The notes: generated from the sequence alone by a model not told the origin. 64,000 nucleotides of DNA from Lachnospiraceae bacterium G11 (GCA_900103495.1 FMWZ01000004.1:186001-250000), one strand, 5' to 3'. Positions 27,827-35,845 are shown, counted from the first letter of the stretch. Numbers and translations: made by a program.

Positions 27827-28243
27827 ATGCCTTACGATTTGGAAAAAGAAAGAAGAGAGGCCATTGAGGCCGGAGAGAGGGCACTTAGTTCCTTGAGAAG
27901 GGCAAAGAGTGAGTTAAACAGCGCCAGAGGCTGGGGAATATATGATATTCTCGGAGGCGGCCTCATTTCATCAGCCATCAAACACAGTAAGATAAGCAAT
28001 GCCAGCAGATGCATTGAGGAAGCCAAGTATGATTTGAAGAAGTTCAGCACCGAATTAAATGACGTTTCCGGTTATTACGGAACAGATTTCGGTATTTCTG
28101 ATTTTGCAATGTTTGCGGATTTCTTCTTTGATGGTTTTATAGCAGACTTCTATGTGCAGTCCAAGATTAACAGGGCGAGAGCACAGGTTGATGAGGCCAT
28201 ATTCAGGGTTGAAGGTGTGTTAAATAAGCTTTGTGGCATGTAA
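27827..28243 (+). CDS. Small helical protein of unknown function
   Basis: 138 residues, no signal peptide. Two amphipathic helical pairs (about 5-32 and 45-72, and 108-137) with heptad-like spacing flank a Gly-rich turn (YDILGGGLI), suggesting a coiled-coil or four-helix bundle. AAAGGAG ribosome site. Co-directional, 17 bases after the preceding gene. A terminator-like hairpin follows 70 bases later, so this may be the last gene of the upstream half of the locus. No family recognised. Confidence 0.7.
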   Translation: MPYDLEKERREAIEAGERALSSLRRAKSELNSARGWGIYDILGGGLISSAIKHSKISNASRCIEEAKYDLKKFSTELNDVSGYYGTDFGISDFAMFADFFFDGFIADFYVQSKINRARAQVDEAIFRVEGVLNKLCGM

Positions 28244-28312
28244 AATAGTAATATATGTTACTTCAAGCGTAATAATTACAATGTGGTAAAAATGCATATT
28301 CTAGTAACATTG

Positions 28313-28345
28313 ACAGTGAGGGATGATATCTTTCACTGTTTTTTT
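28313..28345 (+). terminator. Terminator or attenuator splitting the shared-domain locus
   Basis: ACAGTGA-N13-TCACTGT followed by a run of seven T's, 28 bases before the next start codon. It ends the first half of the locus or attenuates read-through. I see no good promoter between it and the gene at 28373. Confidence 0.7.
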
Positions 28346-28372
28346 GTTTCAAACTTGTGAGGGGAGATCACA

Positions 28373-28570
28373 ATGGGAGAGACAATTATGATTATGAATT
28401 CTTACAACTCTGACGGTTATCGCCACGCTAACGGAGAGGGGCTCTTTTATAAAGAAGAGTACACCATCAGACCTGACGGAAAGACTTTGAAAATCACCAG
28501 CTGGTATGACAATGCCACAAGAGAGTACAGGCAGGAATGTTGCGAAGAGCTGGATTATGGAATCGAATAA
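28373..28570 (+). CDS. Stand-alone mini version of the shared N-terminal domain (copy D)
   Basis: 65 residues. The central part aligns with the shared domain of the neighbouring membrane proteins: GLFYKEEYT corresponds to GLYYTQVIA, ITSWYDNATREYRQ to VVTWFNADTGEYRQ. Membrane and extracellular parts are absent, so it should be soluble and cytosolic. GGGGAG ribosome site seven bases upstream. The gene is followed 15 bases later by the poly-proline protein. It could compete with, or bridge, the same cytosolic partner as the membrane-bound copies. A real gene by ribosome site, spacing and homology, despite its size. Confidence 0.78.
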   Translation: MGETIMIMNSYNSDGYRHANGEGLFYKEEYTIRPDGKTLKITSWYDNATREYRQECCEELDYGIE

Positions 28571-28584
28571 AAGGAGAATAAGAA

Positions 28585-29304
28585 ATGGCAAATGTATTGG
28601 GAAGTTCAAATGATAACTTGCAGGCACCGCCTCCGCCTCCGTTGCCAAACGGAATGAAAGTTGCGGGGAACGCAGCACCTCCGCCTCCGCCACTTCCCGC
28701 AGGACTTAATGTCGCAGGTGCACAGGCTTCACCGCCTTCCGCACCACCTATACCTCCTACGCCACCGGCACCTCCGGCAGCACCTAAGGCAGCTCCGGCA
28801 CCTCCACCGTTACCGGCAGGATTATCTATGGGTGCACCTGCGCCTTCAGTAAGTAAAGAACTGACAGGTGGCTCAGGAAGAACATCCATGAGTCTTGCTG
28901 ATGCTGAGAAAGAGAAGGAAAAGGAAGAGGAAGAAGCAAGAATCGAAGCAGCTAAACCCAAGGCCAAAGCCAATGGCGGAGACCTTAAGGAAGGTGAGAA
29001 ATGCTTTGCAAGATCGGGCATGGACGGGCTTTATTATTATGCAACCGTTGAGTCCATTGGCTCCGAGAAGGCTAAGGTTAAATTCTTCGATGATGTAGAA
29101 GGAGAACTTCTTTTTTCAAAGATATATACAGTTGACGAGGCTGTAAAAGAAATGCAGTGTTTCGCCAACTACAGCGGCAGGGGCAATTACTTCCCTGCAG
29201 TAATCGACTCCAAGACAGAAGACAAGGCTTCTGTTCATTACGATGAGAATCCCTCTTTGAAGGAAACCTTGGACTATTCAAACATAAGATTCGCTATCAG
29301 ATAA
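28585..29304 (+). CDS. Poly-proline protein with two Tudor/SH3-like C-terminal repeats
   Basis: 239 residues, no signal peptide. Residues 13-85 contain three modules of the form APPPPPLP-x-G-(L/M)-x-VAG and other PPxPP runs, resembling FH1/WASP-type ligands. Then a charged helix (about 98-128, EKEKEEEE). Then two consecutive small beta-barrel-like repeats: GEKCFARS..GLYYYATVESI..VKFFDDVEGE (about 137-178) and CFANYSGRGNYFPAVIDS..VHYDEN (about 190-235). Their pattern is that of Tudor or KOW/SH3 folds. AAAGGAG ribosome site. Embedded among genes for the shared aromatic domain. Probably a cytosolic scaffold; ligands unknown. Confidence 0.75.
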   Translation: MANVLGSSNDNLQAPPPPPLPNGMKVAGNAAPPPPPLPAGLNVAGAQASPPSAPPIPPTPPAPPAAPKAAPAPPPLPAGLSMGAPAPSVSKELTGGSGRTSMSLADAEKEKEKEEEEARIEAAKPKAKANGGDLKEGEKCFARSGMDGLYYYATVESIGSEKAKVKFFDDVEGELLFSKIYTVDEAVKEMQCFANYSGRGNYFPAVIDSKTEDKASVHYDENPSLKETLDYSNIRFAIR

Positions 29305-29320
29305 ATTAAAGGGGAAATAT

Positions 29321-30442
29321 ATGGCAAACTATCTACCTCCCGAAGGTTATGAGTTTGACTCTAACTCAGGGCTCTATTACACACAGGTTATTGCGAATGA
29401 CGAGGCAGGGAACCAGGTACAGGTTGTGACATGGTTCAATGCCGACTCAGGCGAATATACACAAAATACATATCCCATTCAGGGGTCGCAGGTGGCACAG
29501 ACTGTGACTCCTGCCGGGTATGTGGGAAAAGCGGCTGCCTTCTCACGTGACGGCGCACCTGAAGTAAAGCAGGCAGGTGCCGGATTAGGCGGATTCGTTT
29601 CAAACTTTAACACCGGTGACTTGGGAGCCAAAGCTTCCGAGTTCGGTAAAGACATTGCAGGTAAGGCTAAGGGCATATTTGGCAAGGCAAGTGAAGACTT
29701 AAGAAATGCTACTGCAGGAATCGGCACAGGATATGAAGATGCAGCCGTGGGAGAAGATGCATACGCTTTTTACGCATATGATAAAAACGGCAATCCTAAG
29801 GAGCCCGGAATCATCAGAAAGCTTCTGTACGCTTTCAAAAAGTTCGTAAACAAGTGTCCTCTGTGGCTTAAGTTTGCGCCACTTATGGTTCTCATGCTTA
29901 TCGATATCATTGTGGCTGTTGCAAAACCCGATGAGACTCAGGATTTCAGAAGCTCGCTGTTCCTTGGTTTCATTTGCATTCCTTTCCTTATTGTTCACCT
30001 TATTGACCTTAAGAGAAAGTACGGCGCAAAACCTTTGATGGTTGTTCGCCCCATAGTTCTTTGCATAATCGGTATCCTTATGATGCCAAGCGTAATTGCG
30101 GTATCCTTCGGAATTATGAAGGATGCGTGGCTGCAGCCGGGACTGGTACCTGTTTTCCTTTGGTACTTCGTTGTGGCAATCGCTTACGTGATGACTTACT
30201 TCATGGTTAAGGGCAGATTTGCAAAGATTGGTTTACCCACAGTTGAACTTTGGACCACGGCTATTCTTGTAGGAATGGGCGCTATGTGGATCGGCGTTCT
30301 CGCAATGTGGATTATCGCGCTTATTATCTTTGTCGTAACCTTCGTAATTATCGGACCCTTCGTACTTAAGATGGCCCTCAGCGAGCCTACTTACGTTGAC
30401 AGCAAGGGAAGAGTTTACGATCAGTTTGGTAGCAGATATTAG
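29321..30442 (+). CDS. Polytopic membrane protein with shared N-terminal domain (copy E)
   Basis: 373 residues: shared domain (about 2-52: LPPEGYEFDSNSGLYYTQV, TWFNADSGEYTQNTYP), a Gly/Ala/Lys-rich amphipathic linker (about 70-150), then about six membrane segments (about 186-350). Unlike the other copies it has little outside the membrane, so it is the only multi-span member and a candidate channel, transporter-like or scaffold component. AAAGGGG ribosome site. It follows the poly-proline gene by 16 bases and precedes copy F by 14 bases. No transporter family recognised. Confidence 0.82.
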   Translation: MANYLPPEGYEFDSNSGLYYTQVIANDEAGNQVQVVTWFNADSGEYTQNTYPIQGSQVAQTVTPAGYVGKAAAFSRDGAPEVKQAGAGLGGFVSNFNTGDLGAKASEFGKDIAGKAKGIFGKASEDLRNATAGIGTGYEDAAVGEDAYAFYAYDKNGNPKEPGIIRKLLYAFKKFVNKCPLWLKFAPLMVLMLIDIIVAVAKPDETQDFRSSLFLGFICIPFLIVHLIDLKRKYGAKPLMVVRPIVLCIIGILMMPSVIAVSFGIMKDAWLQPGLVPVFLWYFVVAIAYVMTYFMVKGRFAKIGLPTVELWTTAILVGMGAMWIGVLAMWIIALIIFVVTFVIIGPFVLKMALSEPTYVDSKGRVYDQFGSRY

Positions 30443-30456
30443 AAAAGAGGAATCTT

Positions 30457-31890
30457 ATGGCTAAGTATCAGGCACCGGAAGGTTACGTTTTAGATTCAAA
30501 TACAGGACTTTACTATACTCAGGTTATAGCTGAGGATGCAGCCGGAAATAAGAGCCAGGTTGTCACCTGGTTTAATGCTGACACAGGTGAATACAGACAG
30601 GATGTTTATCCTGTTAAGGGAGGGGCAAATACTGCGCCTCCTATTTCTAATACCAAAAAGAAACAGCCTGTAAATATACCTAAGCCGCCTAAGGTAGATA
30701 CTTCGGATGATTACCAGTACTACAAGAACAAAAATTTTATGAAGGGGCTGGGGATATTTTTAATCGTATGCTTAATCCTGGCTTTACTTGTCATATTCTT
30801 TATCAGATTCATTATGGGTGAATCATCCTGCACCATGAGTAAAGAAGATTATGAGGAGCTGCAGCAGGCGAAGAAAGAGGCTGTTATTGATGCGTTTAGT
30901 TCGTCGGGAAATGAGAGTAGCACAACCAAATTAACTTCAGCTGATGTAAATTATGCTGATTACGATTATTACCCTCAGGATTCTTTCTCGAATTCTTTTA
31001 TTCGAATGTATAAGAACGGGAACTTCGACGTTTACCAGATTAATATTGAAACTATTGGAAATGTGAGCCAAGCTTTCCCGAACATTCCCGCAAAAAATAC
31101 GAACATGAGCTGTAATTATATGTGGTATTTATGCTCGAGTGATAATACTTTCGAAGTGTATTTAGACAACAGCTATGATGAGACTTCAGGAGCAGAAGAA
31201 ATATATGCCAGAGACATGAAATGCCAATACAGATATAAGGGTGATACCGGTACTGCCTTGGTGAAGGTGGATGGCTACAATTTGTGCTTTTACGACTTCT
31301 CAAACGGTTTGGATGGTGACATGAATAGAGATACAAAATTTGTATTTCAGGTATATGCCCCATATTGGGATGATGCTTTGACCTTTGATGATTTTTATGT
31401 AGCTGTTGATGAACCTTACCATTCTGCAAGCATGGATAAGGATAAAAAGGAGAAGCAAAAGCCGGCGGATTTGTTCGGTGGATTGAACACATATGAGTCG
31501 GATTATAGTGATGATGAGAAGATGGAGATTGCAGCCGGAAACTATGGCGACTCAGATTACGTTCCTTGCTATCTTCATAAATTCGCGACCACCGATCCAA
31601 ATTTACCGGGTGATGCAGCTACCACCATTGAGTTTTATGAGAACGGAAGCTTTTACATGCATGTAAATTTCCTGGAGGGATTTAATGATTACGGTGGAGA
31701 GTATAAGGTGGTTGAAAACGGTTACGGTGTAGATATATACCTTAGCGATTACGGCACTCAAAATGGTGTACCTGCCACAAGTACATTTTGCATAGACTAT
31801 CAACGTGCCGAATACGGCTACTTCTTAGAAGAAGGATTTGGCTGTATGGGTTACGGTGGAGCACCTTACGAGTTTAAGAGAGTAAATTAA
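30457..31890 (+). CDS. Inside-out membrane protein with shared N-terminal domain and lipocalin-like C-terminus (copy F)
   Basis: 477 residues: a near-consensus shared domain (about 2-52), a Pro/Lys linker, one membrane segment (about 96-117), then an extracellular part. The C-terminal ~110 residues (from about 370) form a beta-rich unit, with FYENGSFYMHVNF, GGEYKVVENG and a terminal GFGCMGYGGAPYEFKR, that is shared with copy G. The DNA of the first ~165 bases is strikingly close to that of copy G. AGAGGAA ribosome site. The gap to copy G is 12 bases. Function unknown. Confidence 0.83.
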   Translation: MAKYQAPEGYVLDSNTGLYYTQVIAEDAAGNKSQVVTWFNADTGEYRQDVYPVKGGANTAPPISNTKKKQPVNIPKPPKVDTSDDYQYYKNKNFMKGLGIFLIVCLILALLVIFFIRFIMGESSCTMSKEDYEELQQAKKEAVIDAFSSSGNESSTTKLTSADVNYADYDYYPQDSFSNSFIRMYKNGNFDVYQINIETIGNVSQAFPNIPAKNTNMSCNYMWYLCSSDNTFEVYLDNSYDETSGAEEIYARDMKCQYRYKGDTGTALVKVDGYNLCFYDFSNGLDGDMNRDTKFVFQVYAPYWDDALTFDDFYVAVDEPYHSASMDKDKKEKQKPADLFGGLNTYESDYSDDEKMEIAAGNYGDSDYVPCYLHKFATTDPNLPGDAATTIEFYENGSFYMHVNFLEGFNDYGGEYKVVENGYGVDIYLSDYGTQNGVPATSTFCIDYQRAEYGYFLEEGFGCMGYGGAPYEFKRVN

Positions 31891-31902
31891 GGGGAAACAG
31901 TT

Positions 31903-33432
31903 ATGGCAAAGTATCAGGCACCTGAAGGGTACGTATTGGACCCTAATACAGGTCTATATTACACACAGGTTATAGCTGAGGATGACAATGGGGCGAAGAG
32001 CCAGGTTGTCACCTGGTTTAACGCTGACACAGGAGAATACAGGCAGGATGTTTACCCAATTGAAGGAAGTGTGGCACAGGCTTCCGAGACGGTGACGTCA
32101 GGCCTTAAACCTGCGCCTCCGGAACCTGAATTGAAGATTACACCTATAAAAGGTAGAGCGCCTTTGGCAGGCGGACCGGTTGTTGCGACAGGTCCTGTAG
32201 GAAAGGTGAGTATTGATGTACCTGGACCTAAGCAGGTGGTTGGCTCAAAAAGCACCGGAGCTGGTAATAAGAAAGGGCTAAAAGTTGCCGGAATTGCAAT
32301 CGCTGCTGTAGTTGTATTGGCTTTGGCAGGAGTTGGTATTTGGAAGTTTGTACTTAACAAAGATTCCGGAGATTCTGGAAATGAGAATGCAAGCAGTGTT
32401 TCGAGCACATCTGATACAGGCAATTCTTCGGTGAACAATTCCACATCTTCTTCAAAAAACGAAGAGGCACCTTTGGTAAATGGTAAATCCAAAGTTAAAG
32501 ATGGAGTTTTAGAACTTCTGATTAAAGGACCCAGTCAGGCAAATTTAATAATTGATACCAAAGATAATCGCGGTGATGAAATAAGAGGAGCAGTTCTTAC
32601 ATTTGATGATTGGGAATTTATCTGCGGTGACCTTGGTGAAGTTGATGGCGTGATTGAGAGTTACATGATCCATCATAGTGCCGGATCTGATGGATCTGAT
32701 AACATGGAATACTTTGATGTTATTGATTTGCATATGGGTGACGATGTAATAAACATGCGAGTCAATTGCTCAGGAGTTTCAGGTTTTTCCTTTGAAAGTC
32801 TTCCCGAAAATGGATGGCTTTGTATTCAGCATAATGATGAGGCAGAATTTGTTGAGGAATACTTCTATACCTCTGAAGTAATAAAGTACGACATCAATTT
32901 CTATGAGAGTTCAGATTCTCCGGTAAGGAAGGATTCAAGTTCAGGAACACAGACTGTCGAGGAAGAATATGTGGATTCTGTTGACTACGATAAAGACTCT
33001 CTTGATTATGCCGTAAAGGAAGACGGCCAAATTATTCCTAACGGTGAAGAGTACGGTCCAAACGGATATTGGATTGGCTGCATTTATGGAACATTCCTGG
33101 CAAGTCCACAAACGGACTTTGATAATGATTATTTTGATAGTGAGATATGGCCTTGCTTACGTTTATATGAAAACGGCACTTATGAGCTGGACAGTTCTCT
33201 TGGTGGTGATTACTGGACAAGCAGAGGAACGTATTCCTATATTGATCCAAAATCCGAAATGGATGATATTATTGTTACTTTGTTTGATTGCAGCCGTGGC
33301 CCGGGAGGCGGAACGGGTAATGCGGTCGTAGTATTCAGCGATGCCAGCGACTATCCTCAGTTCCTGTCTGATGGCTTTGGCTACATGGGAGGAAACGGAG
33401 CACCTTATTGGTTCCATCGCGAAGGATATTAA
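31903..33432 (+). CDS. Inside-out membrane protein with shared N-terminal domain and lipocalin-like C-terminus (copy G)
   Basis: 509 residues: shared domain (about 2-52), Pro/Gly linker (about 55-120), one membrane segment (about 124-145), Ser/Asn-rich stalk (about 150-185), a first extracellular beta domain resembling the outer part of copy A in layout (about 190-330), and a C-terminal unit like that of copy F (RLYENGTYELD, GYMGGNGAPYWFHR; about 385-509). Last gene of the locus. A hairpin 27 bases past the stop separates it from the radical SAM gene. Function unknown; a surface receptor-like layout. Confidence 0.83.
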   Translation: MAKYQAPEGYVLDPNTGLYYTQVIAEDDNGAKSQVVTWFNADTGEYRQDVYPIEGSVAQASETVTSGLKPAPPEPELKITPIKGRAPLAGGPVVATGPVGKVSIDVPGPKQVVGSKSTGAGNKKGLKVAGIAIAAVVVLALAGVGIWKFVLNKDSGDSGNENASSVSSTSDTGNSSVNNSTSSSKNEEAPLVNGKSKVKDGVLELLIKGPSQANLIIDTKDNRGDEIRGAVLTFDDWEFICGDLGEVDGVIESYMIHHSAGSDGSDNMEYFDVIDLHMGDDVINMRVNCSGVSGFSFESLPENGWLCIQHNDEAEFVEEYFYTSEVIKYDINFYESSDSPVRKDSSSGTQTVEEEYVDSVDYDKDSLDYAVKEDGQIIPNGEEYGPNGYWIGCIYGTFLASPQTDFDNDYFDSEIWPCLRLYENGTYELDSSLGGDYWTSRGTYSYIDPKSEMDDIIVTLFDCSRGPGGGTGNAVVVFSDASDYPQFLSDGFGYMGGNGAPYWFHREGY

Positions 33433-33449
33433 TTACAATTCTGACGGTT

Positions 33450-33478
33450 TTGCAATGATGCTCCTTATGGCTTAGAAT
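33450..33478 (+). promoter_or_regulatory. amrS promoter
   Basis: TTGCAA (33450-33455), a 17-base spacer and TAGAAT (33473-33478). The predicted +1 is about 33485, at the start of the right arm of the hairpin at 33460-33494. Confidence 0.6.
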
Positions 33479-33500
33479 ATAAGTCATAAGGAGCTTTTTA
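33460..33500 (+). terminator. Terminator-like hairpin that also hides the amrS ribosome site
   Basis: Perfect 10-bp stem GCTCCTTATG (33460-33469) / CATAAGGAGC (33485-33494) followed by TTTTTA. The right arm contains the AAGGAG ribosome site of the gene at 33502. It should end transcription from the upstream locus and block translation of any read-through. Confidence 0.8.
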
Positions 33501-33501
33501 T

Positions 33502-34338
33502 ATGGCAAAATGTGAGGTATGCTTCAGACATTGCGAAATCGAAGAGGGCGGCAGAGGCTTCTGCAAGGTTCGAACCTGCAAAGACGGGGTGATTAAACCC
33601 GTTAATTATGGCAAGGTTACTTCCCTTGCCCTGGACCCTATCGAGAAGAAACCATTGGCCAGATTTAAACCCGGAAGCAAGATTTTGTCTTTGGGAAGTT
33701 ACGGCTGTAACTTACGTTGCCCTTTTTGTCAAAATCACGAGATCTCCTGGTCTGATTTTGCCTATATGCTTGAAAAGGACAGTGAATATCTGTCTCCTGA
33801 AGAACTATGCAGGATTGCCATTGATTGCAAGGATAAAGGAAATATAGGCGTGGCTTTCACCTACAATGAGCCCCTGATTGATTACGAATACATAATAGAC
33901 GCAGCAAAACTTATCCATGAGAACGATATGTACGTTGTGCTTGTTTCAAACGGAACGGCGGATGTGGAAATAGCAAAGAAACTGAAACCTTATGTTGATG
34001 CAATGAATATAGATTTAAAGGGTTTTACCAAGGAGTTCTACAGAGATGTTTTAAAGGGTGATTTTGACAGCGTTAAGGCCTTTATTGAAGAAGCGGTAAA
34101 GTATGCACACGTTGAGCTTACGACCCTTATAATTCCCGGAGAGAATGATTCCGAGGAAGAAATGCGTGAGATTTCCAATTACATCGCGGGATTATCTGAC
34201 GAGATACCTCTTCATATATCAAGGTTTTTCCCGAAGTTTCACATGTTAGACCGACCGGCCACAGACGTAAAGCATATTTACAAGCTGGCTGACATAGCAA
34301 GGCAGAAGCTTAAATACGTTTATACAGGCAATTGTTAA
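33502..34338 (+). CDS. amrS: AmmeMemoRadiSam system radical SAM enzyme
   Basis: 278 residues. The N-terminal Cys-rich segment (CEVCFRHC..GRGFC) is followed by the radical SAM cluster motif C-x3-C-x2-C in GCNLRCPFCQNHEI (about residues 73-86), which ligates a 4Fe-4S cluster and SAM. Downstream are the FTYNEPLI and MNIDLKGF strands typical of this family (related to pyruvate-formate-lyase activating enzymes). It sits 19 bases before a fused AmrB-AmrA gene, the other two parts of the AmmeMemoRadiSam trio. The reaction catalysed is not established as far as I know. The start follows AAGGAG, which is locked in a hairpin in long transcripts. Confidence 0.9.
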   Translation: MAKCEVCFRHCEIEEGGRGFCKVRTCKDGVIKPVNYGKVTSLALDPIEKKPLARFKPGSKILSLGSYGCNLRCPFCQNHEISWSDFAYMLEKDSEYLSPEELCRIAIDCKDKGNIGVAFTYNEPLIDYEYIIDAAKLIHENDMYVVLVSNGTADVEIAKKLKPYVDAMNIDLKGFTKEFYRDVLKGDFDSVKAFIEEAVKYAHVELTTLIIPGENDSEEEMREISNYIAGLSDEIPLHISRFFPKFHMLDRPATDVKHIYKLADIARQKLKYVYTGNC

Positions 34339-34357
34339 TTGAAAGGGGTTACAGACT

Positions 34358-35752
34358 ATGGCAATTAAAGCTGCATTTATGGTTCCGCACCCGCCCATGA
34401 TTGTTCCTGCAGTGGGAAAAGGGTCGGAAGAACAGGTCATTAAGACTTCAACCGCCTATGATGAGGTGGCAAGGATGATAGCGGACATTAAGCCCGACAC
34501 AATTATCATTTCAAGCCCCCATGCCCCCATGTACGGGGATTATATGAACATGTCATCGGGTAAGGGCGAAAAGGGGTCATTGGCTGATTTCAGAGCTCCC
34601 GGAGTTAAGTTTGACGAAACTTATGACTCTGAACTTGTGGCAAAAATCGAAACCCTCTCATCCTTGAACGGACTTGAGGCAGGAACTCTGGGAAGACAGG
34701 GCACAGGCCTTGATCATGGAACCATGGTGCCTTTGTATTTCATAGAAAAGTATTATAAGGACTTTAAACTGGTTCGAATCGGTTTATCGGGGCTTGCGCT
34801 AACCAAGCACTATGAGCTTGGAACGCTTATAGCAAAAGCCTGTGATGAGATTGGCAGGAATGCCGTATATGTGGCAAGCGGTGATTTGTCCCACAAGCTT
34901 CAGCCCTACGGCCCTTATGGCTTTGCACCGGAAGGCCCTGAGTACGACAAGAGAATAATGGACATTGCAGAACGGGCTGCATTTGATGAGATGTTTGACT
35001 TCGATGAGACCTTCTGTGAAAAGGCGGCGGAGTGCGGCCACAGATCCTTTGTAATGATGGCAGGAGCCTTGGATGGTAAGAGCGTGGAGGCCAAGGTTTA
35101 TTCCCATGAAGATGTGACGGGAGTGGGATATGGGGTTGCTTCCTTTGTTGTTAAAGGTGATGACGAGAGAAGGCATTTCCTTAAGACATATTTGGATGAG
35201 AAAGTTAATGCGTTATCGGCCACGAAGGATAAAGCAGATTCATATGTTAAGCTTGCTTATGAGTCGGTGGAATGTTTTCTTAAGACAGGTCGGATGCTTA
35301 AAATTAAAGATGTCTCCACTGAACTTCTTACTGAGATGATGAATACTAAAGCGGGAGCCTTCGTGTCCATTCATGAGCACGGAAGACTCAGGGGATGCAT
35401 CGGAACAATTCTTCCTGTTACAGACTGCCTTGCTGAGGAAATAATTCGAAACGCCGTAAGTGCTTCAACGGAAGACCCCAGATTTAATCCAATAGAGCCT
35501 TCGGAGATCCCGTATCTTGAAATAAATGTGGATGTATTAAGCACACCGGAGCCCATTGATTCGGAGGCGGAACTAGACCCCAAGAAATACGGTGTCATTG
35601 TTACCAACGGCAGAAGACGAGGACTGCTTCTTCCAGACCTCGATGGAGTCGACACAGTCGAACGCCAGATTTCCATCTCCAAACAAAAGGCCGGCATCGC
35701 CCCCGACGAACCTGTGGAACTCCAACGCTTCACCGTCACCCGACATGTGTAG
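34358..35752 (+). CDS. Fused AmrB-AmrA (MEMO-like + AMMECR1 domains)
   Basis: 464 residues. The N-terminal ~265 residues form a MEMO/extradiol-dioxygenase-like domain with candidate metal-binding histidines (VPHPP, SPHAP, LDHGT, GDLSHKL). The C-terminal part (about 285-464) is an AMMECR1 domain carrying the hallmark LRGCIGTI. In many genomes these are two genes, AmrB and AmrA; here they are one chain next to the radical SAM partner, which supports a physical complex. GAAAGGGG ribosome site. The stop is immediately followed by REP-like repeats. Biochemical role of the system remains unsettled. Confidence 0.9.
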   Translation: MAIKAAFMVPHPPMIVPAVGKGSEEQVIKTSTAYDEVARMIADIKPDTIIISSPHAPMYGDYMNMSSGKGEKGSLADFRAPGVKFDETYDSELVAKIETLSSLNGLEAGTLGRQGTGLDHGTMVPLYFIEKYYKDFKLVRIGLSGLALTKHYELGTLIAKACDEIGRNAVYVASGDLSHKLQPYGPYGFAPEGPEYDKRIMDIAERAAFDEMFDFDETFCEKAAECGHRSFVMMAGALDGKSVEAKVYSHEDVTGVGYGVASFVVKGDDERRHFLKTYLDEKVNALSATKDKADSYVKLAYESVECFLKTGRMLKIKDVSTELLTEMMNTKAGAFVSIHEHGRLRGCIGTILPVTDCLAEEIIRNAVSASTEDPRFNPIEPSEIPYLEINVDVLSTPEPIDSEAELDPKKYGVIVTNGRRRGLLLPDLDGVDTVERQISISKQKAGIAPDEPVELQRFTVTRHV

Positions 35753-35845
35753 GTGCAGTTTGGGCCTGTCCCCAACCTGCACGGTGCAGAATGGGGACAG
35801 GCCCTAAACTGCACGGTGCAAAATAGGGACAGGCCCAAATTGCAC
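35753..35845. repeat. Three REP-like palindromic units
   Basis: Units at 35753-35782 (inverted), 35784-35814 and 35816-35845, each 30-31 bp, bounded by GTGCA and TGCAC and containing the core GGGACAGGCCC. They are separated by single G's. They begin at the base after the AmrB-AmrA stop codon. Confidence 0.88.

Noticed and set aside
28494-29021. 175-codon minus-strand Gly/Ala-rich frame
   Set aside because: It is the complement of the poly-proline region, which naturally gives Gly/Ala codons; the plus-strand gene has the ribosome site and neighbours.
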